64,000 bases of DNA from the NCBI GenBank assembly GCA_947499635.1, contig CANMPD010000004.1:124001-188000 (forward strand), written 5' to 3'. Position numbers and translations under genes: made by a program. Origin of the DNA: an uncultured Paracoccaceae bacterium (lineage in GTDB: Bacteria; Pseudomonadota; Alphaproteobacteria; Rhodobacterales; Rhodobacteraceae). Numbering within the stretch: the stretch's first letter is position 1; each line of letters starts with the position of its first letter. Shown piece by piece: positions 43,334-54,000 of this stretch. Under the pieces are notes generated by a model. The model was not told the origin of the DNA and made no database searches. It saw only the letters and a program-made list of their open reading frames with translations.

Positions 43334-44667
43334 TGCGCCTCTCCCGTGATGAGATGGAAAAACGTGCCGGTGACATGGCCTTTGATCGACCCTGTTTCTG
43401 CAACAGGGTTTCCGTCGGCGTCCATAACATGGGCGAGAGGCGCATCGGGTTCATCCAAAATGGTCGAGTAATGAAACTCGTGGCCACGCAAATACGCGCC
43501 GCTTTGAAAACCAGGCATGTCGGCATGTAGCTTGGCGCGGCGATAGCCCAGATGAAATTTGCGTTTTTCATAGGAGGTCACAAGTCCAAGCAAGCCAGCC
43601 ATTTCATGTCGTGTGCCGCTTTTGTCGATCAAGGCTTGACCAAGCGCCATATAGCCGCCGCACTCGCCATGGACCGGTTTGGTGCGTGCGTGTTTCTGCA
43701 TGCCTGCTCGCCAGTTTTCGGCATTGGCCAAGGTTGCTCCGTGTAGTTCAGGGTACCCCCCGGGGAGCCAGACAAGATCTGCATCGGCAGCAGGGGCCTC
43801 ATCAGCAAGTGGGGAAAATGGAATGATTTCCGCACCTGCCCGCTGCCAGCCCTCTAATAGATGAGGATAGGTGAAGGAAAACGCGGCATCGCGGGCTAGG
43901 GCGATACGTTGCGCGGGCGGCTGAGGCAATTTTGCCCCAGCCGCCCGCGCCGCGGGCGCGCGGCCGCCGATGGCGGCCGCGCGCAACCCGCCAAGATCCA
44001 CATGTTCGCGCAGAAATTCAGCGTATCCGGAGATCGCGGTGTTAAGATCAGGGTGTTCAACGGCCTGGATCAAGCCAAGATGGCGTTCAGGTAACGCAAG
44101 ATCGCCACGGCGGGGCAGGGCACCTAGAACTGTGATGCCGGCGCGTTCCATGCCCAGTCGTGCAAGACGTTCGTGACGTGGGCTGGCGACGCGATTGAGG
44201 ATCACCCCTGCGAAAGGCAGTTCAGGATCATAGGCTTGAAATCCCAATGCAGTCGCGGCTGCAGATTGCGCTTGTCCTCCGACGTCGACAACCAAAACGA
44301 CAGGCCAACCCATGCGTTTGGCCGTCTCTGCCGAAGCTCCAAAACCGGACTGTCCATGTGTTGCGACACCGTCGTAGAGGCCCATAGACCCTTCGCCAAT
44401 ACAGATATCGGCACCATCGGCTTGTTTGCTCACAGCAGAGAGCAGTGTTTCATCCATTGCCCAAGTGTCCAGATTAAACGAGGCACGACCTGCTGCTGCC
44501 CTGTGAAAGGCCGGATCGATATAGTCCGGTCCGCTTTTGAACGGCTGAACTGTCAGGCCATCATCGCTGAGGGCGCGCAGCAACCCCAGCATCACGGTGG
44601 TTTTTCCCGTGCCTGATGCCGGCGCTGAGATCATCAATCCCTTAGGGTACATTCCTGTATCATTCAT
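43330..44667 (-). CDS. cobB: Cobyrinate a,c-diamide synthase
   Basis: '[23 protein letters not shown]', '[16 protein letters not shown]'. Confidence 0.94.
   Translation of the reverse strand: MNDTGMYPKGLMISAPASGTGKTTVMLGLLRALSDDGLTVQPFKSGPDYIDPAFHRAAAGRASFNLDTWAMDETLLSAVSKQADGADICIGEGSMGLYDGVATHGQSGFGASAETAKRMGWPVVLVVDVGGQAQSAAATALGFQAYDPELPFAGVILNRVASPRHERLARLGMERAGITVLGALPRRGDLALPERHLGLIQAVEHPDLNTAISGYAEFLREHVDLGGLRAAAIGGRAPAARAAGAKLPQPPAQRIALARDAAFSFTYPHLLEGWQRAGAEIIPFSPLADEAPAADADLVWLPGGYPELHGATLANAENWRAGMQKHARTKPVHGECGGYMALGQALIDKSGTRHEMAGLLGLVTSYEKRKFHLGYRRAKLHADMPGFQSGAYLRGHEFHYSTILDEPDAPLAHVMDADGNPVAETGSIKGHVTGTFFHLITGEAQ
43911..43950. repeat. Long hairpin inside cobB (19-bp arms, one mismatch)
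   Basis: GCGCGGGCGGCTGAGGCAA / TTGCCCCAGCCGCCCGCGC, loop TT. Confidence 0.85.
43956..43984. repeat. 13-bp perfect hairpin inside cobB with two NotI sites
   Basis: GCGCGCGGCCGCC-GAT-GGCGGCCGCGCGC. Confidence 0.9.
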
Positions 44668-45454
44668 CTGCTTCACTCCACTGTGCCCAAGGGCTATCTG
44701 CGCTTTGGGGGCGATAGCGGCGGTCATAATCTGTTGAATAGAGACAGCTTTCGTCAAAGCCCTCCTGCCCTAAGGCATGTCCGACGAGGATCAGGGCAGT
44801 GCGCCCACGCGCGCCATCTGTGGCGGCGATCAATGTGCCAAGTGTGGCTTTGATGATCTTTTGATCTGGCCAGCTGGCGCGCCAGACAATAGCCACGGGG
44901 CACTCTGACCCATATGCGGGTGTCAGGCGGTCCACAACGTCCTCGAGGATATGAACTGAGAGGTGAATCGCGAGTGTAGCTCCGGTGCGGGCAAAGTTCT
45001 CAAGCGTTTCCCTCTCGGGCATTGAGGAGGCACGACCTGATGTTCGGGTTAACACCAGGGACTGTGCGACGCCGGGCAGGGTCAATTCAGCCCCAAGGGC
45101 CGCAGCAGAGGCCGCAAAAGCAGGCACACCAGGCGTCACGTCATAGGGGATCTCTAAGGCCCGTAAGCGGCGCAGTTGCTCTCCCATTGCGGACCAAACC
45201 GACAGATCCCCCGAGTGCAGTCGCGCGATATCGTGGCCTGCCGCGTGGGCGGTCTGGATTTCACCAATGATGTCATCCAGCGACAAAGATGCCGTATTGA
45301 TAATTTTTGCGCCATCTGGACAATGTTGCAGCAAGGCCTCAGGCACCAGTGATCCGGCATACAGACACACGGGGCAGGCCGCGATCAGGTCGCGCCCACG
45401 CAGGGTGATCAAATCCGCGGCGCCAGGGCCAGCCCCGATATAGTGAACAGTCAT
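44660..45454 (-). CDS. cobM: Precorrin-4 C11-methyltransferase
   Basis: '[38 protein letters not shown]'. Confidence 0.95.
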   Translation of the reverse strand: MTVHYIGAGPGAADLITLRGRDLIAACPVCLYAGSLVPEALLQHCPDGAKIINTASLSLDDIIGEIQTAHAAGHDIARLHSGDLSVWSAMGEQLRRLRALEIPYDVTPGVPAFAASAAALGAELTLPGVAQSLVLTRTSGRASSMPERETLENFARTGATLAIHLSVHILEDVVDRLTPAYGSECPVAIVWRASWPDQKIIKATLGTLIAATDGARGRTALILVGHALGQEGFDESCLYSTDYDRRYRPQSADSPWAQWSEADE

Positions 45455-45814
45455 TTAGTAGGTCTCCGCTAGGGCCAAGGTGGTCGTGCCATCTGGGCCA
45501 ATCTGTCTGGGGGCGCATAACCGCGCTTGAGGGCTGTGGCGCCGGGCAACAACAAGGGCAAGGGCTTCGGCGACAGATCCCGTGCCAAAACGTGCCTTGA
45601 TGCGCGGCGAGCAGGTCAATGTGTCGATGCCGCCAATATCACCGGGTTGAATTTCCACAATAGGAAGGGGGGTCCGGCGTCTAAAACGGGTAAATTCTGC
45701 GATCTGCGATTTTGAGGCAAGCACGGCAAGAATATCCGGCGCCGCTTGTGCGACGATATCCTCTAACTGGGCGGCGCAAACGGTGCTGTTAAATCCAAGA
45801 CCTGCACAAATCAT
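45455..45814 (-). CDS. cobE: Cobalamin biosynthesis protein CobE/CbiG C-terminal type
   Basis: 'CAGLGFNSTVCAAQLEDIV', 'GSVAEALALVVA'; position between cobL and cobM. Confidence 0.8.
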   Translation of the reverse strand: MICAGLGFNSTVCAAQLEDIVAQAAPDILAVLASKSQIAEFTRFRRRTPLPIVEIQPGDIGGIDTLTCSPRIKARFGTGSVAEALALVVARRHSPQARLCAPRQIGPDGTTTLALAETY

Positions 45815-47025
45815 CGTGTGATGCTCCATTGTAAAACGGGACGGGCAGAGTGCCATCCACGCAGAGAGCCAAGGGCATTCACTTCAGAGATTTCCGCCTT
45901 GAGCAAATGCCCTCCCCAGCGCGCATGGGCTTGCATCAACAACGTTTCTGTCTCAAGCGTGACGGCATTGGCGACGATACGTGTACCGATTGGTATGGTA
46001 CCCCATAGGTGATCCAGCAAATCCTGCGAAGCCCCGCCACCAATAAACACCGCGTCTGGGCGTGACAGCCTATGCGCGGGTGTGTCGATTAAAATGTCGG
46101 GTGCACGTCCCAAAATGCTGGTGATGCGGTGGTTAAGACCAAACCGGTCAATGTTGGTTTTGATGCCATCAAGGCGATCTTGACGCGACTCAAACGTCAC
46201 TGCCGTCGCAGAGGGTGCGGCCAGACACCATTCTATCGAGATGGAGCCAGAGCCTCCGCCGATATCCCACAGAACATCTCCTACCCGTGGGGCAAGAGTC
46301 GACAGGGTAATTGCCCGGATTGGGCGTTTGGTGATTTGACCACCATGTGTGAAGAGATCATCGGGCAGGCCGGATGTCCGCGGCAGCCCGGGGGTTGTGG
46401 CCTCGATGGCCGCAAGAACCGGAGCCCCCCCTCCCGTGGTTGGAACATAGTCCCGTGCTAGGCTCGATGTGACATGCGCTTTTGGCCCGCCAAGACGTTC
46501 TAAAATATGTAAATGCGCGCTGCCGTAACCCTGCTCAACCAGCCAATCGGCCAGCTCCGCCGGCGCTTTATGATCCCTTAGCGTACAAATGACACGCACC
46601 CCAAGTCCAAGCACTGGCCGTAACCCTGCGTAAGGTGCGGCGTGTAGACCCAGGCAAAGACAGTCTTCAATCTTCCAGCCCAAGTGATTGGTAGCTAAAG
46701 AAAAGCACGAGGGCGCAGGATGAGAGACCCAGTCTCCGGGCGCAAGATCCCGCATCAAAGAGCCTCCGGCTCCAAAATGAAACGGATCACCAGAGGCCAA
46801 AACAACCACAGGTCTACCACGTTTGGCGAGGACGGGAGCAGTTGAGAATGGGACAGGCCAAGCTTGCCCTCGCACGCCAGCATCCACTAAATCCAAATGT
46901 CGCGGGCCGCCAAAGATGACCTCTGCTTTATCCAGTGCACAACGGCTTGCATCCGATAGGCCTGATAGGCCATCTTCTCCCAGTCCGATGAGGGTCAACC
47001 AAGGGAAAGGTCCAGTTTCAGACAT
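45811..47025 (-). CDS. cobL: Precorrin-6Y C5,15-methyltransferase (decarboxylating)
   Basis: 'LIGLGEDGLSGLSDASRCALDKAEVIFGGPRHL' and CbiT part 'VGDVLWDIGGGSGSISIEW'. Confidence 0.95.
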   Translation of the reverse strand: MSETGPFPWLTLIGLGEDGLSGLSDASRCALDKAEVIFGGPRHLDLVDAGVRGQAWPVPFSTAPVLAKRGRPVVVLASGDPFHFGAGGSLMRDLAPGDWVSHPAPSCFSLATNHLGWKIEDCLCLGLHAAPYAGLRPVLGLGVRVICTLRDHKAPAELADWLVEQGYGSAHLHILERLGGPKAHVTSSLARDYVPTTGGGAPVLAAIEATTPGLPRTSGLPDDLFTHGGQITKRPIRAITLSTLAPRVGDVLWDIGGGSGSISIEWCLAAPSATAVTFESRQDRLDGIKTNIDRFGLNHRITSILGRAPDILIDTPAHRLSRPDAVFIGGGASQDLLDHLWGTIPIGTRIVANAVTLETETLLMQAHARWGGHLLKAEISEVNALGSLRGWHSARPVLQWSITR

Positions 47026-47779
47026 GTGTAAAATCCTGCTGCTCGGAGGCACAACCGAAGCGAGTCAACTTGCCCAACATCTGGCCACACATTGGGCCAA
47101 TCCGCAGGCCGGGCGTCAAGTGATGTTCTCTTATGCCGGCCGAACCGCGCGCCCGGCATCGCAGCCGGTACCCGTGCGGATAGGGGGGTTTGGTGGCGTT
47201 GCTGGGCTGATGGATTATATCACCTCTGAGGGGGTGACGCATGTCGTGGACGCGACACATCCCTTTGCGTCCCAGATGCGTAAAAACGCAATAATCGCCA
47301 GTGACACGGCGCAAGTCCCGTTGTGTAGGCTGGAACGGCCTGCATGGGTCGAAAGGGAAAAGGACAAATGGCAGCATGTCGCGGACATCGATACGGCTGC
47401 GCAGGTATTGCCTGACGACCCCGCCCGTATCTTTCTTGCCATTGGAAAGCAGAACCTCGGCGCATTTGCCATCAAGCCGCAGCACCATTATCTCGTGCGT
47501 TTGGTTGACCACCCTACAGCGCTGTTGCCTTTGCCCAACGTGTCTGTTGTCATCGACCGAGGGCCGTTTGCTGTTGCGCAGGATCTGGCACTGCTGCAGC
47601 AATATGCTATCACGCATATTGTTGCAAAAAACGCTGGCGGTGCGGGTGCTGAGGCCAAGATACACGCCGCGCGGGCCCTTAACTTGCCAATCCTCATGAT
47701 CGACCGGCCCGCGCTTGCGCCACGCGTGTTGTTGGGCTCTGTGGCTGAGGTGATGCGCTGGTTGAAACACGCAGGCTAA
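47024..47779 (+). CDS. cobK: Precorrin-6A reductase
   Basis: 'MCKILLLGGTTEASQLAQHLA', 'THVVDATHPFASQMRKNA', 'VAKNAGGAGAEAKIHAAR'. Confidence 0.93.
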   Translation: MCKILLLGGTTEASQLAQHLATHWANPQAGRQVMFSYAGRTARPASQPVPVRIGGFGGVAGLMDYITSEGVTHVVDATHPFASQMRKNAIIASDTAQVPLCRLERPAWVEREKDKWQHVADIDTAAQVLPDDPARIFLAIGKQNLGAFAIKPQHHYLVRLVDHPTALLPLPNVSVVIDRGPFAVAQDLALLQQYAITHIVAKNAGGAGAEAKIHAARALNLPILMIDRPALAPRVLLGSVAEVMRWLKHAG

Positions 47780-48543
47780 TCCTTGAGCGAAGAGGTTTCA
47801 AAACCGGGGGCAAACCGGGGCGTATACACATAACGCCCAATGCGGCGTGTGTCGCGATTTCCAACAATCACCACCGTGCGCATATCGGCCATCTCGGGCG
47901 TCGCATCTCGCAGCGAGACGGTCACGATTTTTTGGTCGGGCTTGCTCACGTTGCGAGCAAAAGTAATGAGCGTATCATCGCCACAAACGCTGCGTAAAAT
48001 CTCAAGGGCACGTGCAAATTGATGCGGGCGTGATGCAGAACGCGGGTTGTAAAACGCCATCGCCAACCCGGCTTGCCCAACCAGTTGCAGCCGTTCCTCG
48101 ATCAGCGCCCATGGTTTGAGATTATCACTCAGGTTGATGGCCGCAAAATCGTGTCCCAGCGGCGCCCCAATTTGTGCCGCCGCTGCCAGCATAGCTGTGA
48201 TCCCGGGGAGGACAGTGATGGTAAGATCCAGCCAATCTTGTGGACCTGCCTCTAGTGCTTCAAACACGGCTGAGGCCATGGCAAACACGCCGGGATCACC
48301 AGAGGATACAACCACCACACGCTGACCGCGCGCTGCCATTTCCAATGCATGGGTCGCGCGGTCAACCTCGACCCGATTGTCACTGGCGTGTAAGGTCAGT
48401 CCAGAACGAGGCTCGATACGTTTGACATAGGGAATATAGCCGACAACATCTGTGGCTTGCGCAATCGCCTCGCGCACCTCTTGGGTGACAAGCATCTCGT
48501 CACCAGGGCCAAGCCCTGCAATGGTAAGCCAGCCGGTTGTCAT
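47776..48543 (-). CDS. cobJ: Precorrin-3B C17-methyltransferase
   Basis: 'LTIAGLGPGDEMLVTQEVREAIAQATDVVGYIPYVKRI', 'SSGDPGVFAMASAVFE'. Confidence 0.95.
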   Translation of the reverse strand: MTTGWLTIAGLGPGDEMLVTQEVREAIAQATDVVGYIPYVKRIEPRSGLTLHASDNRVEVDRATHALEMAARGQRVVVVSSGDPGVFAMASAVFEALEAGPQDWLDLTITVLPGITAMLAAAAQIGAPLGHDFAAINLSDNLKPWALIEERLQLVGQAGLAMAFYNPRSASRPHQFARALEILRSVCGDDTLITFARNVSKPDQKIVTVSLRDATPEMADMRTVVIVGNRDTRRIGRYVYTPRFAPGFETSSLKD

Positions 48544-49259
48544 GGTCTGCGCCCCTGCCCATGGATGAGAACAATTGAGAAATATGGCACCTCGCCGGTG
48601 ACGTCACTGAGCCGCTCAACCCGTTCCCCAGCCATGGTTCCGCGCTCGACCAGCCAAGCCGTATCGATTTTACCTGCCGCTTCAAGAGCGCGGCGCAGCT
48701 TGGGCAGGTTACGCCCGATTTTCATAACCACCAATGCGTCGGTGTCGCGAATGCGGCGGGTGAGTTCGTCTTCGGGGAGAGTTGCCATGGCCACGGTTAA
48801 CACGTCATCCCCCCATGTGATCGGATGCCCCGTGGCGGTCCAGCAGCCGGACATGCCCGTGATGCCGGGGATGACTTCGACCTGCGCGCGCCCTTGTAGA
48901 CGCGTATAAAGATGCATGAAGGAACCGTACAAAAACGGATCCCCTTCGCAGGGAACAACGACGGTTTCGGTTTGGGCAATTTCGGCCAGTGTATCAGCCC
49001 ATTGATCGTAAAACTGTGACAGCAGGCGATTGTATTCAGGATCCGAGAAATGGATCTCGGTGGTCACAGGGTATTCCATTGCGTGCTCAATCGCAGTGGA
49101 TGGTACAATCCCCTCGACAATGGTGCGGGCTTGCCCCGTGCGGCCAGCCTTGCGAAAATAAGCAACGTGTTTAGCTGATTGCAAGGCGCGCCAGGATTTG
49201 ACGCTCATCAGGTCTGGATCGCCAGGGCCGAGACCTGCGCAGATGACTTTTCCGGTCAT
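48540..49259 (-). CDS. cobI: Precorrin-2 C20-methyltransferase
   Basis: 'VICAGLGPGDPDLMSVKSWRALQSAKHVAYFRKAG', 'VPCEGDPFLYGSFMHLY'. Confidence 0.95.
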   Translation of the reverse strand: MTGKVICAGLGPGDPDLMSVKSWRALQSAKHVAYFRKAGRTGQARTIVEGIVPSTAIEHAMEYPVTTEIHFSDPEYNRLLSQFYDQWADTLAEIAQTETVVVPCEGDPFLYGSFMHLYTRLQGRAQVEVIPGITGMSGCWTATGHPITWGDDVLTVAMATLPEDELTRRIRDTDALVVMKIGRNLPKLRRALEAAGKIDTAWLVERGTMAGERVERLSDVTGEVPYFSIVLIHGQGRRP

Positions 49260-49274
49260 GATCGTCCTTTCAGC

Positions 49275-49904
49275 CTATTCTTTCCAAGAGGCAAGCGCGT
49301 TCACCGCGGCCACTGTAATGGCGGAACCGCCCAAACGGCCGCGCACAATCATCGAAGGCACTGGTAAGTCTAGCATCAAAGCGTCTTTGCTTTCGCGTGC
49401 GCCAACAAATCCGACGGGACAGCCAATGATTGCGGCTGGGCGTGGACAGTTTGGGTCTTTGAGCATATTCAGCAAGTGAAACAGGGCGGTAGGGGCGTTG
49501 CCGATGGCGACGACCGCACCGTCAAGCTTGGGACGCCACAGCTCTAGGGCCGCCGCAGAGCGCGTGTTGGACATGCGTTTGGCGAGGTCAGGCACGCTGG
49601 GATCGCGCAGGGTGCAGATGACCTCGTTGTTGGCAGGCAGGCGGGGGCGGGTAATCCCCTCGGAGACCATATAGGCATCGCATAAAATTGGGGCGCCTGC
49701 GGCAAGGGCCGCGCGGGCTGTGCGGGCCATGTCGGGAGAAAAGACAATGTCCTTTTCCAGACCGACCATGCCTGCGGCGTGGATCATGCGGACAGCGACG
49801 CTTTCCTCGTCTTTGGTAAAACGCTCCAGATTGGCCTCTGCGCGGATGGTGGCAAAGCTCTCGGCGTAGATTTTCGCGCCGTCGGTTTCATAGGTGTGCA
49901 ACAT
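49275..49904 (-). CDS. cobH: Precorrin-8X methylmutase
   Basis: 'AVRMIHAAGMVGLEKDIVFSP', 'PVGFVGARESKDAL'. Confidence 0.95.
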   Translation of the reverse strand: MLHTYETDGAKIYAESFATIRAEANLERFTKDEESVAVRMIHAAGMVGLEKDIVFSPDMARTARAALAAGAPILCDAYMVSEGITRPRLPANNEVICTLRDPSVPDLAKRMSNTRSAAALELWRPKLDGAVVAIGNAPTALFHLLNMLKDPNCPRPAAIIGCPVGFVGARESKDALMLDLPVPSMIVRGRLGGSAITVAAVNALASWKE

Positions 49905-49905
49905 G

Positions 49906-51063
49906 TCAGAGGTCTTTGGTCCAAAGGGGTGGGCTGGCGATCAGCTGTTCAGAGCTGACGGCTGAAAGAGCGGGCGTATCACTGGCGCAGCCATTTGCGA
50001 TTACGTTAAAACTGTTGGGTGCGCAGGCCGTCAATGTGCGAAACACAGGCTGCGGGTGGGCGCACCCTTTGGCGCAACCCGAGATATGTAAGATTTGTCC
50101 GTTGGGCACAAAAGGCGCAAGAGCCCGCGCCAAGGCCCGTGTGTCCGCATGCGCCTGCAGGCAACCGGGCGCTCCGGTACACGCACTCACATGCAGGCGG
50201 GGATCTGTTGCATCTAGGATCAGGCCGGGAATATGGCTCATGTCGCGTGTTGTCTCAATCAGCAACATGCGCCAAGGTGTCAGGCGGATTGCGCCAATCT
50301 GTGCGAGTTGCGCAAGCGTATGGGCCGTGATTTGGCCGAATTCAAGCGCCGCCAAAACTCCGGTGGTCATAGGGCCGGGGCGTGGCTGTGGCGCAGGGGT
50401 GCCAAGGGTGGCCACATGCTCAGGAGGTAGTGCGCGGCGCGCAGTGAGTGTTCTCATTCGGCCGCGACGGTTGGGCGCGCCGCCATGTTTGAGAAACCAT
50501 TGTGCGAGATCTACAGCATCTGACGCTGCCGTAGCTGCTGTGGTGATCTTCCCATAATCCGCGCCATCTGCAATTACTATCAACCCATCGGAACCCTGTT
50601 CAATTCTGATATCCGCAGATGTTTCTCTTAGGACAGGATGGGGGCCGCAATCGATTGCAAAGCCGAATTTTGCCGGCAGCAGTAGGGTCGCATTTTCCTG
50701 CAGCGTGCTTGATATATTAGACGCGATACGGTGGGTGAGATCCTGAGTTTGCCAAAAGGGGGTAAGGATCACATTGCGGCGTGCTTCTTCTTGAGGGGTG
50801 GCGTCTACAAGACCCAGCTCACGCAGGGCGCAAATGAGCTCCGTGTGATGGTGCTCTTGGATACCACGCATTTGTAAATTGGCGCGCGTCGAGACATCTA
50901 GCAGCCCGTTGCCAAATTGGGTTGCTAATGTCGCAACACCATGTGCCTGTGCTTGTGTTAATCGCCCCAAAGGCGGGCGAATGCGTACAACCAATCCGTC
51001 CCCAGACATCATTGGACGCAGTGCACCGGGGCACCAGCCATATGTTTTGGGGGCCTCCGTCAT
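49906..51063 (-). CDS. cobG: Precorrin-3B synthase
   Basis: Sulfite-reductase-like 'STRANLQMRGI', 'ACTGAPGCLQAHADTRALARALAPF', 'HISGCAKGCAHP'. Confidence 0.93.
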   Translation of the reverse strand: MTEAPKTYGWCPGALRPMMSGDGLVVRIRPPLGRLTQAQAHGVATLATQFGNGLLDVSTRANLQMRGIQEHHHTELICALRELGLVDATPQEEARRNVILTPFWQTQDLTHRIASNISSTLQENATLLLPAKFGFAIDCGPHPVLRETSADIRIEQGSDGLIVIADGADYGKITTAATAASDAVDLAQWFLKHGGAPNRRGRMRTLTARRALPPEHVATLGTPAPQPRPGPMTTGVLAALEFGQITAHTLAQLAQIGAIRLTPWRMLLIETTRDMSHIPGLILDATDPRLHVSACTGAPGCLQAHADTRALARALAPFVPNGQILHISGCAKGCAHPQPVFRTLTACAPNSFNVIANGCASDTPALSAVSSEQLIASPPLWTKDL

Positions 51064-54000
51064 CTTGTATTCTCGGCTGTTGCGGCAAGAGCGGCGCTGA
51101 TGGAATTGCGGCGTGTGATCCACAAATTAGCCTCTTTGAGAGCCTGAAACCGCGCACGCATTGCTTCCAACGCGGCTGGGTTTTCGCGGGACATAAACGA
51201 CACCAGATCGTCGCGACCCAACGTGGCCTCGAAATACAAATCAAACAGATGTGCGGGCACCACATCTGCCAAATGGGCAAAGGCGGCCATGTTATCCAGT
51301 GTTGCGGCAATTTCCGCAGCGCCGCGAAACCCGTGTTGCATCATTGATGTGGCCCAAGCCGGATCAGCGGCACGAGCGCGTGTGACACGGGCGATTTCCT
51401 CTTGTAGACTACGTGCCACGGGTTTGTCGCTGCGGGTCGCATCCATATGATAGAGCGCGGGCGCCTTATGTCCGAGCCGTGCCATTGCAGCGGCAAACCC
51501 CGCTTCGTGAGCCGCATAATCGCTGGCCACCAAGACATCAGTTTCGGGCAAGTCCTGCAGGTGAATAAAACTATCCGCGCCGCGCAGGCGGGTTTCTAAG
51601 GCGTCACGGGCGTCGTGGATATGCCCCTGAGCATCAATGGCGTGCGATGAGGCGGCAAGCCAGGCCTCGCCTGCGGCAGCCCGTGCTGTATCTGAGTAGT
51701 CATCCATATGCGCGCCCATATTTAGACCGTATTGGCCGGGTTTAGGGCCAAACACCCGCGGAGCTTGCGCGACATAGGGATTGTCTGCTTCGTCACGGAT
51801 GGCCAATGCATTGGCGGCGAGTTCGAACATTTGGGCGAGGCCGGGAAACACATCACGAAACAGACCCGAAACCCGAAGGGTTACATCAATACGTGGTCTA
51901 TCCAGCAACGCGGCGGGGATGATCTCGAAGCCTGAGACGCGCTCTGATCCCGCGTCCCATTGTGGGGCAAGTCCCGCCAAGTGGAGCGCCATGGCAAATT
52001 CTTCGCCTGCCGTGCGCATGGTGGCAGATCCCCAGAGATCCACAACCAACCCTTGTGGCCAGTCACCATGGTCCTGCAGATGGCGGCGCAGCAGCTCTTG
52101 CGCCAATTTGACCCCTTGCGCATGCGCCGCGCGCGACGGCACCGCGCGTGGATCCGTTGTAAAGAGGTTGCGACCGGTGGGCAGGACGTCGGATCGCCCG
52201 CGGTACGGCGACCCCGAGGGGCCCGCTGCAACGTGGCGTCCCGCAAGAGCGTCCAGCAGGCCTTGGCGTTCTGTGTCGCCGCTGTCGCCGTGGCCAAAGA
52301 TATGGAGGCCCTCGCCGTATTGGCTTTCTTTGATATCGCAGACGAAGGCGTCGATGCGCGTGATGGCTTCGGCCGAAGAGGCCTGTGGTGGGATATCCAG
52401 ATCGGCCTCTACGCCGATGCCCTGTGCTTCTGCGCGGATGTCATCAATCAGGCGATCCCGTCTGGCAGGGTCTAATCCGTCGGCGGTCGAATATTCGTCC
52501 AGCAGGCTCTCAAGGCGCAGCATCCCGTCAGGCATTTGGGTCTGTGCCAGCGGAGGCGGCATATGGCCCAGCGTGACCGCCCCAATACGGCGTTTTGCCT
52601 GCGCGGCTTCGCCCGGATCATTGACGATAAAGGGATAGATTACGGGCAGTGCACCGAGCAGTGCTTCGGGCCAGCAGGTATCAGATAGGGCGACGGATTT
52701 GCCCGGCAACCACTCTAACGTGCCATGTGCGCCAATATGTATCAGCGCATCTGCACGCTGGCGCAGCCAGAGATAAAAGGCGACATAGGCATGTCGCGGG
52801 GTACGGTCGAGGTCGTGATAATCGTCAACACGCGTCTGTACAGTGCCGCGTTCCGGTTGCAGCGCGACCAATCCGCGCCCCGTTGCAAGCGCGCGAAAAC
52901 GGATCACGCCGTCGGTAATATCTGGGTCAGTGTCTGGCGCACCCCAAGCGGCCGTCAATGCCTCTCGTAACTCTTGGGGCAGGGTTGCAAGTGCGGTCGT
53001 ATAAGCCTCAAGCGGCCAGTCGAGCGTCGCATGTTCCAGTTGTGTGCCCAGATCTGGTACCGGTGCCAGATCATACCCGGCTTGCACCAAGGTATCACAG
53101 ATTTCTTCGCAAGACGCCAAGGCATCCAACCCCACCGCATGGGCGAGGTTATACGCGCGCCCTGGATAGGTCGAAAGGATCATGGCCACACGCTTTTTGC
53201 TGTTGTCGATCTGCGACAGCCGCAGCCAGCGACAGATGCGGTCTACGGCTGCGTCGACACGCATAGGATCCGCACGGTGAGCAAAGCGAGAATACTCTAG
53301 ATCAGGGTCGCGTTTGCTGGGGGCCTTAAAGCTGACCACGCCTGCAAAGATCCGCCCGTCTACTTCGGGCAATACCACATGCATGGCCAGATCTGCGGGG
53401 GATAACCCGCGATCCGCCAAGGCCCAGTCCTTGCGTCGCGCGGTCGAGAGCGCGACCTGAAACACTGGGCAGCCTGTAGTGTTGAGTGGCGAGTCCTGCC
53501 CGTCTGTCCCCTTGGCCGAGAAGGCTGTTGCATTCACAATGGCTGCCGGATCTATGGATGGCAGGCAATCCTGCAGCCATGTCACGACGTCGCCCGCTTT
53601 GAGGCTCGAGGCAAACACGCCATAGGCCGCAAATCCGCGTGCGCGCAGGCCGCGAATGACGGCATCAACCGCATCTGTATCAGCCGAGGCCAGATAGGAC
53701 CGGTAGAAACTGACCAATACGGGGGCGCCGTTCATGCCGTCGGTGTCATCTGGGCTGGGCTGGGCGATAATGCCCGCGTCAGGATCGTAAAACCCATAGC
53801 TGGGCAGCGATTTCACCCCCGTAACGGGACCAGCATATAACCCAGCAGCCAAGGCAAACTGCGCCAAAGCCGCCTGTGCCGCAACCGCACCGCCTGCATC
53901 GCATAGGGTCTGAAGACGGCGTAACGTCGAGACCGGAACCGTCGACAAGGCATCCAGTCGGGGGTCTTCGCGCCCGTCAGCTGGTAGAATTGCCAGTGCG

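Noticed and set aside
47018-47770. 250-aa minus-strand ORF opposite cobK
   Set aside because: Antisense shadow; cobK (+) carries the conserved motifs.
51781-52638. 285-aa plus-strand ORF opposite cobN
   Set aside because: Ser/Arg/Pro-rich antisense translation of a clear cobN.
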